This document shows positions 1 to 6,536 of a DNA stretch of 37,947 bases, in pieces. Source of the stretch: Lachnospiraceae bacterium. Lineage in GTDB: Bacteria; Bacillota_A; Clostridia; Lachnospirales; Lachnospiraceae. The stretch spans positions 1-37,947 of the forward strand of contig JAQUUB010000040.1 of NCBI GenBank assembly GCA_028694115.1, read 5' to 3'. Made by a program: the position numbers and the translations under genes. The notes under the pieces were generated by a model. It worked only from the letters and a program-made list of their open reading frames with translations. It was not told where the DNA came from and searched no databases. Within the stretch, counting starts at the first letter, position 1, and each line of letters opens with the position of its first letter.

Positions 1-234
1 AAACTGTAGGGCAGGAACTGTCCAAACAGTATAATCTACGCCTGTGGAGTAAGCATAAGACCAGCATTTATTGTGGCGATTTACGCCGAAACAGGAAGCA
101 TGTGACTTCAGTCATGTGAGGGTTCACGGCATGCGAATGGCAGGAGCAGTTGGCCGGAAAACTGAATATTACGGTTCGCCATTTGGGACGATATGGTATT
201 TTAGAAAGTTGGCAGTGTAATTACAGAAGGGACA

Positions 235-348
235 ATGGGCAAGATAGTGAAAGAAACAATTCATGCAAATGGAATAGATATTGGCATTTACACACAGGAT
301 TTTGAAAATGAATTTATTTCGTTGACGGATACAGCACGATATAAAAGA
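235..348 (+). pseudogene. KilA-N domain protein, N-terminal remnant
   Basis: An ATG at 235 with an AGAAGG ribosome site opens about 38 codons that read like the start of KilA-N DNA-binding proteins: a short beta strand, then IYTQDFENEF and the hallmark ISLTDTARYK. After about position 348 the similarity stops abruptly. The frame then continues through unrelated sequence (WQVFAGELDGK and on) and overlaps the next gene out of frame. KilA-N proteins are normally well over 200 residues and are often phage- or mobile-element-associated, so this is a stub left by a deletion. The assignment rests only on the N-terminal motif. Confidence 0.5.
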
Positions 349-433
349 TGGCAGGTATTTGCAGGGGAACTGGATGGTAAAATAAATATGAATCGTTACC
401 CGTATCTCTATAATAATACAAGGAGAATTAGAA

Positions 434-1429
434 ATGAAGTATGTAAACTTAGGAAAATCAGATTTAACAGTATCCCGCATCTGTATGGGATGCATGGGAT
501 TTGGAGATAGTTCGACAGGACAACACAGCTGGACTGTGGATGAACTTAAGACACGAGAAATTATTAAGTATGGTTTGGAGAAGGGTATCAATTTTTTTGA
601 TACAGCTATTGCTTACCAGAACGGAACAAGTGAACAGTTTGTAGGAAGAGCATTAAGAGATTTTGCAAATCGGAAAGATTATGTGATTGCCACCAAATTT
701 TTACCCCGCTCCCAGGATGAAATAGATGCAGGAATCAGCGGACAACAGCATATTGAAACTTCTTTAAATAAAAGTCTGTCTAATTTAGGAATGGATTATG
801 TAGATCTCTATATTTATCATATGTGGGATTATCATACACCGATGGAAGAAATTATGGATGGACTACATCAAGTGGTTAAGACTGGAAAAGCCCGTTATAT
901 TGGAATTTCGAACTGTTTTGCCTGGCAGCTTGCAAAAGCGAACTTTTATGCAAGAGAGCATGGGTTTGCGGAATTTGTGTCGATTCAGGGACATTATAAT
1001 CTGATTGCAAGAGAAGAAGAAAGAGAAATGGCATCATTTTGTTACGACCAGAATATCGCAATGACACCATATAGTGCATTGGCAGGTGGAAGATTATCAA
1101 AACATCCGGGGGAGATTTCAAAACGTCTGGAGGAAGATGCTTATGCCCGTTTGAAATATGAAGGAACAGCAGAAGCAGATAGTAAGATTGTTGAACGAGT
1201 GGCAGAACTTGCAGATCAAAAAGGTGTTTCCATGACAGAGATTTCGTTGGCGTGGCTGCTTACGAAAGTGACTGCTCCGGTTGTAGGTGCTACAAAGAAA
1301 TCGCATATAGATGGAGCGATAGGAGCAGTAGAAGTAACCCTCTCTGATTCGGAAATCAGCTATTTAGAAGAATTGTATGTACCACATCCTCTTGTAGGAG
1401 TGTTGGCACAGAATAGGGCAAAGGAATGA
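434..1429 (+). CDS. Aldo/keto reductase
   Basis: Encodes 331 residues, the usual length for a soluble NADPH-dependent aldo/keto reductase with a TIM-barrel fold. The catalytic tetrad can be read as Asp56 and Tyr61 (DTAIAY), Lys88 (ATKF) and His129 (YIYHMWD). The N-terminal LGKSDLTVSRICMGCMGFG and C-terminal VVGATKKSHIDGA segments are typical of the YhdN/Tas-like branch, and the latter corresponds to the cofactor phosphate-binding region. The start at 434 has GGAG about 8 bases upstream. The physiological carbonyl substrate cannot be told from sequence. The gene stands alone between two remnants. Confidence 0.9.
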   Translation: MKYVNLGKSDLTVSRICMGCMGFGDSSTGQHSWTVDELKTREIIKYGLEKGINFFDTAIAYQNGTSEQFVGRALRDFANRKDYVIATKFLPRSQDEIDAGISGQQHIETSLNKSLSNLGMDYVDLYIYHMWDYHTPMEEIMDGLHQVVKTGKARYIGISNCFAWQLAKANFYAREHGFAEFVSIQGHYNLIAREEEREMASFCYDQNIAMTPYSALAGGRLSKHPGEISKRLEEDAYARLKYEGTAEADSKIVERVAELADQKGVSMTEISLAWLLTKVTAPVVGATKKSHIDGAIGAVEVTLSDSEISYLEELYVPHPLVGVLAQNRAKE

Positions 1430-1532
1430 GTCCGTTTTCAATTTAGTTTCCCGCATTTCCGATACTTCCGCCACAAGTCATGGCGAAATAAATATCTTCA
1501 CTTCCGGTAAATATTGTATTCTCTATTTACGT

Positions 1533-1724
1533 TTGTACGATATTTTCAGATTCGAGAATGGAAAGATTGCAGAACACTGGGATAATCTTGCAAGTGTTGC
1601 AGAAGCTAACCCAAGCGGACATACACAGATTGATATTGATTTAGATAGCATTTTGCGCATGAGAACGGAAAAATCCGAGAAAAGTTTGGCACTAATTACA
1701 TATTACAGAGAAAATTTTTTTTAG
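1533..1724 (+). pseudogene. SnoaL-like / NTF2-family protein, C-terminal remnant
   Basis: The peptide YDIFRFENGKIAEHWDNL followed by an NPSGHTQID stretch is the conserved C-terminal end of small SnoaL-like (NTF2-fold) proteins, which are normally about 120-140 residues. Only the last 40-50 residues remain. The frame upstream (about 1470-1532) is open but does not resemble the family, and the only start is a TTG without a convincing ribosome site. The final residues (EKSEKSLALITYYREN) may already lie beyond the original stop. It is probably a decayed gene. Confidence 0.55.
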
Positions 1725-1732
1725 TGTATAAT
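1703..1732 (+). promoter_or_regulatory. Promoter of the MATE gene
   Basis: A perfect TATAAT at 1727-1732 is preceded at 18 bases by TTACAG, a weak -35. Transcription would start near 1739 and give an 80-base leader before the MATE start codon at 1819. That leader holds a strong hairpin. Confidence 0.55.
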
Positions 1733-1752
1733 AAGCATATTGTAAAACAGGT

Positions 1753-1797
1753 GGTAGCTATTGTGTGAAAGCCAACACATTAGCTGCCTCTTTTTTT
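1753..1797 (+). terminator. Intrinsic-terminator hairpin inside the MATE leader (possible attenuator)
   Basis: Bases 1753-1766 pair with 1775-1788: GGTAGCTA with TAGCTGCC, one T-T mismatch, then TGTGT with ACACA. The loop is small, and TCTTTTTTT follows at 1789-1797. This has the form of a Rho-independent terminator, but it lies between the gene's own promoter (-10 at 1727) and its start codon (1819). That suggests conditional read-through rather than ending of an upstream transcript. An upstream-transcript terminator remains possible if the TATAAT is not used. Confidence 0.6.
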
Positions 1798-1803
1798 GAG
1801 TGA
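1765..1803 (+). CDS. Possible 12-codon leader peptide ahead of the MATE gene
   Basis: A GTG at 1765 with AGGTGG about ten bases upstream (1749-1754) opens the short frame V/M-K-A-N-T-L-A-A-S-F-F-E, ending TGA at 1801-1803, immediately before the AAGGAG of the MATE gene. The frame runs through the 3' arm and T-run of the leader hairpin, so a ribosome translating it would melt the terminator. This is the usual layout of ribosome-mediated attenuators of resistance genes. The reading is speculative because the start is GTG and the frame is very short. Confidence 0.35.
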   Translation: MKANTLAASFFE

Positions 1804-1818
1804 AAAGGAGAAAATAAA

Positions 1819-3210
1819 ATGAATCAAAATTCAAATTCATATCTTGCGGAGGCACCGATTGGGAAACTTATGATGAAGTTCGCAGTTCCATGTATCATGT
1901 CTTTGCTTGTATCGTCACTTTATAATATTGTAGACCAGATTTTCATTGGAAGAGGAGTTGGATACCTTGGAAATGGAGCTACAAACGTTGTATTTCCAAT
2001 TACGGTTATTGCCTTGGCCTTTGCTTTAATGATCGGAGATGGATGTGCAGCTTTTTTAAGTATCTGTCAGGGAAAAGGAGACGTAGAAGGTACGAAAAAA
2101 GGTGTTGGAAATGGAATTACGATGTTAGCCATTGGAAGTATTATCTTAATGATTATCTTCATGTTGAGCAGAGAAGGTATTCTGGGTGCTTTTGGAGCAA
2201 CAGAAAACAATATTGAGTATGCAAGAGATTACTTTGATATTATTGTAATTGGTATTCCATTTTTTATGTTTGCCAATGGAATGAATTCTGTGATTCGTGC
2301 AGATGGAAGCCCACAGTTTGCTATGATTTCTACATTAGTTGGATGTATCATTAACGTGATCCTGGATCCTATTGCGATTTTTGTATTACACTGGGGCGTA
2401 AAGGGTGCGGCGATTGCTACCATAGTTGGTCAGATTGTATCAGCACTTCTTGCGGTATATTACTTATTCCATACAAAGTCATTCCGATTGTCCAAGGGAA
2501 GCTTTGGGTTAAAGGGAGCAATTCTTCGCAAGGTATTACCACTTGGAATCAGTAGTTTTCTGACACAATTATCCATTGTAATTATTATGGGTGTCATGAA
2601 CAATATGTTAGTAAAATATGGAGCAATGTCAAAATACGGTGCAGATATTCCGATGACAGTTGTTGGAATTGTAATGAAAGTATTTCAGATTGTGATTGCA
2701 TTTGTAATCGGTGTGGCAGCTGGTTCACAGCCAATTGTAGGGTACAATTATGGTGCAGGTCGCCATGACCGTGTCAAAGAAATCTATAAAAAGATGATGA
2801 TAGTAGAAGTATGCATCGGAGCGATTGCTACCGTATGCTTCGAAGTATTCCCATTACAGATTCTTAGTCTGTTCGGAAGCGAGAGCAGCTTATATAATGA
2901 GTTTGGAGTACGATCATTCCGTATCTTCTTAAGTACTATTATTTTCTGCTGTATCGTAAAAGCAACAAGCGTATTCTTACAATCATTAGGAAAACCGGTT
3001 ATGGCAATGGGGCTTTCACTGCTTCGAGATTTTATTTTAAGTGTACCTCTTGTACTAATCTTACCATTAGCTTTTGGCGTAGAGGGTCCATTATTCTCTG
3101 CACCGATTGCAGATGTAGTAACATTTCTGGTTATGATTATTATGGTGAAATCCGTTATGAAGGAATTGCATGTTTCAGCGAAGAAAAGTGAGGTAAAAGC
3201 ATATGAGTAA
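1819..3210 (+). CDS. MATE family multidrug efflux transporter (MepA-like)
   Basis: Encodes 463 residues with about twelve hydrophobic segments, matching MATE antiporters, which expel cationic drugs and dyes using an ion gradient. Recognisable family stretches are the N-terminal PIGKLMMKFAVPCIMSLLV, VDQIFIGRGVG, the second-repeat IIMGVMNNML and the loop QPIVGYNYGAG, which is characteristic of the MepA/DinF-like branch. ATG at 1819 has AAGGAG eight bases upstream. The stop overlaps the start of the kinase remnant by 8 bases (ATGAGTAA), so the two were once translationally coupled. Expression may be controlled by the hairpin in its leader. Confidence 0.92.
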   Translation: MNQNSNSYLAEAPIGKLMMKFAVPCIMSLLVSSLYNIVDQIFIGRGVGYLGNGATNVVFPITVIALAFALMIGDGCAAFLSICQGKGDVEGTKKGVGNGITMLAIGSIILMIIFMLSREGILGAFGATENNIEYARDYFDIIVIGIPFFMFANGMNSVIRADGSPQFAMISTLVGCIINVILDPIAIFVLHWGVKGAAIATIVGQIVSALLAVYYLFHTKSFRLSKGSFGLKGAILRKVLPLGISSFLTQLSIVIIMGVMNNMLVKYGAMSKYGADIPMTVVGIVMKVFQIVIAFVIGVAAGSQPIVGYNYGAGRHDRVKEIYKKMMIVEVCIGAIATVCFEVFPLQILSLFGSESSLYNEFGVRSFRIFLSTIIFCCIVKATSVFLQSLGKPVMAMGLSLLRDFILSVPLVLILPLAFGVEGPLFSAPIADVVTFLVMIIMVKSVMKELHVSAKKSEVKAYE

Positions 3211-3588
3211 AACAATGATTACCATTGGAAGACAGTTTGGAGCAGGTGGTAACCAATAGTTTCCTATATTCACTGGTTATGGGAACTCGAACTTTAACTG
3301 GCCAGAAAACCGTAGAAGAAATCAAAATGGATGCGCAAAGAGAAGCCCTTCCGTATCTTTGTATCTGCTAATAAAGAAACCCGAGTAGAGCGTGTATGCA
3401 AGCGCGATGGTTTATCCAGAGAAGCTGCAGAAAAGAAAATCTGTAAAATGGATAAACTCAGATCCGCTTATTACAATGAATATGCAGATGCAGCCTGGGG
3501 AAGAGCAGATAATTATGATCTTTGCATGAACTTATCGACATTTAATATGGATCAGGCAATTGAAATGATTGCCATGAACTACAAATAA
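3203..3588 (+). pseudogene. Cytidylate-kinase-like protein, internally deleted
   Basis: ATG at 3203 overlaps the MATE stop and starts MSKTMITIGRQFGAGG, the P-loop start of the cytidylate-kinase-like family often found next to MATE genes in Clostridia. A stop follows after two more codons. From about 3331 a second frame gives the C-terminal end: FRIFVSANKETRVERV, then SREAAEKKI, RSAYYNEYADAAWG and YDLCMN, a match to the lid and C-terminal part of the family. About 100 central residues are missing and the two ends lie in different frames, so the kinase cannot be made. Confidence 0.75.
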
Positions 3589-3623
3589 TACATGAATTAC
3601 ACCTAAACTGGTAAGTAGTGAGA

Positions 3624-3658
3624 GCGCATGACATTTCCAATGTTGTGCGCTTGTTTTA
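3624..3658 (+). terminator. Rho-independent terminator
   Basis: The 12-base arm GCGCATGACATT (3624-3635) pairs with AATGTTGTGCGC (3639-3650) over a 3-base loop, with one G-T pair. TTGTTTTAT follows. It ends the MATE/kinase transcript. Confidence 0.8.
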
Positions 3659-3720
3659 TATTGAGAAACTGCATCTTTTTAATTACAACTTCCAGAAATA
3701 CAACAGAATAAAGTTTATGA

Positions 3721-3771
3721 TTGACAAAGAGACATACGTGTTTTATAATTAGAAAAACGACACACGTGTCG
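3721..3771 (+). promoter_or_regulatory. Promoter and operator of the TetR gene
   Basis: TTGACA (3721-3726) and TATAAT (3744-3749) are separated by exactly 17 bases, a consensus vegetative promoter. Just downstream, covering the expected start of transcription, is the perfect inverted repeat CGACACACGTGTCG (3758-3771, six-base arms, two-base centre). A degenerate copy, GACATACGTGTT, lies in the spacer at 3731-3742. The placement fits autorepression by the TetR protein encoded next. Confidence 0.75.
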
Positions 3772-3788
3772 CACTTTTGGGAGGGATT

Positions 3789-4367
3789 ATGGGAAAAAAA
3801 GGTCTTGATACAAAAGAACGCATTAAAAAAGCAACATATCAACTTTTTGCGGACAAGGGTTTTAAAGAAGTAACAATGAAAGATATTTGTGACAATACAG
3901 GGTTAAGCCGGGGTGGGCTATATCGGCATTATGAAAGTACAGAGCAAATTTTTTCGGAAATCATTTCCTCGTTTCTTACAGTACAAAATACGGAATTGCA
4001 AGAACAAATAGACAATCATATTTCAGCAGTTGATATTCTAAACCAGCTGCTGGAAAAGTATTGTCTGGAAATGTTAGACGCAAAAAATTCGTTAAGCCTT
4101 GCTATTTATGAATATTTCAGTAAAAAAGGGATGGAAGAAAGTGATAATTTATTATCGCAACAATATCAGATGTCTTTTTCTTTGTGGGATAGGTTGATAC
4201 GGTATGGAATTTCGCAAGGTGACTTCAGACAGGTTGATAGTCGGGCTGTTTTTGACCTTGTTGTTTTTTCTTATCAAGGAGTACGAATGTATAGTTTATT
4301 GATGGATATATCGGAGGATGTACCACACAGAATGATGAAGCAAATACAGAGCTTATTGATATTTTGA
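3789..4367 (+). CDS. TetR/AcrR family transcriptional regulator
   Basis: Encodes 192 residues. The N-terminal helix-turn-helix is clear: TKERIKKATYQLFADKGF, VTMKDICDNTGLSRGGLYRHY (about residues 8-50). An all-helical ligand-binding domain follows. The ATG at 3789 is preferred over the in-frame TTG at 3777 because GGGAGG at 3779-3785 is correctly spaced for it. The promoter carries an inverted repeat that is probably its own operator. The next gene, a GNAT, starts 20 bases downstream and is probably co-transcribed. The MATE gene ends just upstream, behind a terminator. The ligand is unknown. Confidence 0.88.
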   Translation: MGKKGLDTKERIKKATYQLFADKGFKEVTMKDICDNTGLSRGGLYRHYESTEQIFSEIISSFLTVQNTELQEQIDNHISAVDILNQLLEKYCLEMLDAKNSLSLAIYEYFSKKGMEESDNLLSQQYQMSFSLWDRLIRYGISQGDFRQVDSRAVFDLVVFSYQGVRMYSLLMDISEDVPHRMMKQIQSLLIF

Positions 4368-4387
4368 ACAAGAATGGGAGGAAGGAA

Positions 4388-4918
4388 ATGGACTATATAA
4401 ATGAGATTATTTTGATAAAACCGACGAAAGATATGAAAGCAGCAGCGCTTGAATATAGAAAAGAACATTTTGACTATGGAGAGCGAATGATTAATGGGAG
4501 CGAGCTGCTTGATCAAATAGAAGATTATGATGAATGGCTTGAAAAAGTTACAGCTAATTCAAAGGAGGATACGGTTGCCAGTGATTGGGTCTTAACAGAT
4601 ACATTTTTCGCTTTGAGACCCTCAGATAACCGTATAATCGGAATTATAGATTTACGGTATGAATTAAATGATTTCTTGAAAGATTTCGGCCATTGTGGAT
4701 ATAGTGTAAGACCATCAGAACGTAAAAAAGGATATGCAACCCAAATGCTATCAAGGATTTGCCAAATTGCTAATCAACATGGATTAAAAGAATTACAATT
4801 ATCCGTTGAAAGAAGCAATCTCCCGTCTGTTAAGACTATTTTAAATCATGGTGGTGTTTATCAGAGAAGTTTTGTTGTGGATTCAGAAATGGCAGATGTA
4901 TATCACATCAAACTGTAG
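4388..4918 (+). CDS. GNAT family N-acetyltransferase
   Basis: Encodes 176 residues. The family signature lies in the second half: GHCGYSVRPSERKKGYATQM, the acetyl-CoA pyrophosphate-binding loop of GNATs, then LKELQLSVERSNLPSVKTI and NHGGVYQR. The N-terminal part (LIKPTKDMKAAALEYRKEHF, then GSELLD) resembles the YjcK/RimJ-like acetyltransferases common in Firmicutes. ATG at 4388 follows GGGAGGAAGG; a TTG at 4364 is in frame but lacks a site. It sits 20 bases after the TetR gene and is probably in the same transcript, so its expression may be ligand-induced. The acceptor substrate is unknown. Confidence 0.87.
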   Translation: MDYINEIILIKPTKDMKAAALEYRKEHFDYGERMINGSELLDQIEDYDEWLEKVTANSKEDTVASDWVLTDTFFALRPSDNRIIGIIDLRYELNDFLKDFGHCGYSVRPSERKKGYATQMLSRICQIANQHGLKELQLSVERSNLPSVKTILNHGGVYQRSFVVDSEMADVYHIKL

Positions 4919-4939
4919 GAAAGGAAATATTGCTTATAT

Positions 4940-5071
4940 ATGCAGCAAATGGGATTAAAAAATCAGGCATTAGTGATTAATGGAGTTTTGACAAGTCCCA
5001 AGGTGGTACAAGAGGCAGATGCGCTGAAAAGAAAGAAAAAAACACAAAAAGGACAGTACTTACAGCTTTAA
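4940..5071 (+). pseudogene. Possible ArsA-type ATPase C-terminal remnant
   Basis: A 43-codon frame contains MGLKNQALVINGVLTSPK, which resembles the strand and loop near the end of ArsA/Get3-type ATPases (pattern N-x-A/L-V-I-N-G-V-L). The remainder (ADALKRKKKTQKG) is uninformative and runs into the terminator hairpin. There is no Walker motif. It is likely a fragment; the family call is weak. Confidence 0.3.
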
Positions 5072-5096
5072 TGGCTGCAATGCTGTCCTTATTTTT
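5049..5096 (+). terminator. Rho-independent terminator
   Basis: AAGGACAG (5049-5056) pairs with CTGTCCTT (5083-5090), with an inner CAGC/GCTG stem (5063-5066 with 5074-5077). ATTTTT follows. It ends the TetR-GNAT transcript before the solute-binding protein gene. Confidence 0.75.
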
Positions 5097-5125
5097 GGCT
5101 TGTCAAAGAATAAATCTGTTAACAG

Positions 5126-5162
5126 TATAATGTATGTGCAAAAGAGAAAATAAGTGTATAAT
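5126..5162 (+). promoter_or_regulatory. Probable promoter region of the binding protein / hybrid kinase operon
   Basis: Two TATAAT boxes occur, at 5126-5131 and 5157-5162, upstream of the lipoprotein gene and after the terminator. Neither has a good -35 at 16-18 bases, so which one is used, or whether an activator is needed, is not clear. Confidence 0.4.
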
Positions 5163-5217
5163 GGGAGTATAATAAAATTGAAATATAAGATAGACAAAGA
5201 AAAGGAGTAAGGGACAG

Positions 5218-6516
5218 ATGAATAAACGAAGTGTACATCTGCGTTGTCTTCGGGCGGCAGCATCTCTAATAGTATTTGGTGCTTTGATATGTTCTGTTAT
5301 TTCCTGTGGTAAGAAAGAGACGGGGTTTGTTACTTATGAATCAGAGGAGACAAGGCAGACAACACTTACTTTTTTTGGCAATATCAATGCAGCTTCCAAA
5401 ATGATCCCGGTTGAAGAATTGATTACAGCATATATGAAGGAGCATCCAGATGTGAATATTATTTATGAAGGAATTGATCCTTCTTTAAAGGTTGACTATA
5501 CGATGCTTTTATCAAAACGCTTGTCGGCAGGGAAGGGAGACGACATTTTCTTCTCTTATGCGGGTTATTTGCCAACACTTGTAGAAGGTGATTATCTGGA
5601 GCAGCTGGATGCACTGGAGAGTTGGTCTGCATATGCAGAAGAGGAAAAAGAGTTTCTATTATTGGATGATCACTACTATGGTATTCCGATGGAACGGACG
5701 GTGATTGGTCTGTATTGCAATTTGGATGTGCTTGAGAAATTTGATTTGCCGGTTCCTGAAACCTTTGATCAATTTCTGGAAGACTGCAGCACTCTAAAAG
5801 AGAACGGACTGACCCCTGTTGCCTCTTCACAGTTGATTCCATTTTCAGGATATGCTTATGCGGATGGACTTGCAAAAATTTATAGATCAGAGAACGGACA
5901 AACGCAGATAAGACCTGGAAATGGTAATGAATCTTTTGGAATATATTTTCAGGAAGGGTTTGAAAATCTAAGTAAGTTACTGGACTTTGGCTACATAGAC
6001 CGAAACACGACATTGTCACACGATACGACAGAACAGGCAGAAAAGGATTTTGCTTCTGGACAAAGTGCGTTTTTATTGGGAGCAAGTGATTTGAATGCGT
6101 CCATTCTTGAAGAAAATGCGGAGTTGAATTATGCGGTGTATCCAATCCCTGTCAGCAGTGGAGAAGGAGTTGTATTATCTGCGCCGGATCATTTGCTCTG
6201 TGTGAATGCAAAGAGCCCTAATAAGGAGATTGCTCTTGATTTTGTGGAATTTTGCACACAGCGCAGTCGTATTGAATCCTATGTAAAAAAACAAGGTTTG
6301 CTGTCACCGCTTGAAGGCTCTGAAATGGAAGCAAAGTCTCTTGCGCCGGTGGCCCAGATTATCTCGGAAGGAAAAGCAATTCCCTCCGTAGATTATCAGT
6401 GGATCGCCAGACTGCAGAATTGGATTCAACAGTCTGGCTTGAAGATGCTGCAGGGAGCTAGTCCGGATGAGGCGATACAAGATCTGGATGCTATGATTGA
6501 AAAAATAAGGGAATGA
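5218..6516 (+). CDS. Extracellular solute-binding lipoprotein (family 1), no transporter partners
   Basis: Encodes 432 residues. The N-terminus is a lipoprotein signal peptide: basic residues, a hydrophobic stretch, then SVISCGKK with Cys30 as the lipidated residue. The mature protein has the type-1 sugar-binding pattern: LTFFGNINAA, the LITAYMKEHPDVNI helix and strand, the YGIPMERTVIGLYCN hinge segment, and FASGQSAFLLGASD. Such proteins usually deliver sugars to ABC permeases, but no permease or ATPase gene lies beside it. It is followed at 20 bases by a sensor kinase, so it may act as the ligand-binding part of a signalling system. ATG at 5218 follows AAGGAG at 11 bases. Confidence 0.88.
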   Translation: MNKRSVHLRCLRAAASLIVFGALICSVISCGKKETGFVTYESEETRQTTLTFFGNINAASKMIPVEELITAYMKEHPDVNIIYEGIDPSLKVDYTMLLSKRLSAGKGDDIFFSYAGYLPTLVEGDYLEQLDALESWSAYAEEEKEFLLLDDHYYGIPMERTVIGLYCNLDVLEKFDLPVPETFDQFLEDCSTLKENGLTPVASSQLIPFSGYAYADGLAKIYRSENGQTQIRPGNGNESFGIYFQEGFENLSKLLDFGYIDRNTTLSHDTTEQAEKDFASGQSAFLLGASDLNASILEENAELNYAVYPIPVSSGEGVVLSAPDHLLCVNAKSPNKEIALDFVEFCTQRSRIESYVKKQGLLSPLEGSEMEAKSLAPVAQIISEGKAIPSVDYQWIARLQNWIQQSGLKMLQGASPDEAIQDLDAMIEKIRE

Positions 6517-6536
6517 ATGGCAGGAGGAGATGACGG

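Noticed and set aside
1..234. Structured-looking sequence at the window start, considered as a group II intron end or another noncoding RNA
   Set aside because: No domain V-like hairpin or other known RNA signature could be laid out. One frame has a coding-like piece (GQELSKQYNLRLWSKHKTSI) but it is too short and unfamiliar to call.
5459..6145. 228-codon minus-strand open frame inside the binding-protein gene
   Set aside because: It lies antisense to a clearly coding gene, has no ribosome site, and its peptide resembles no family.
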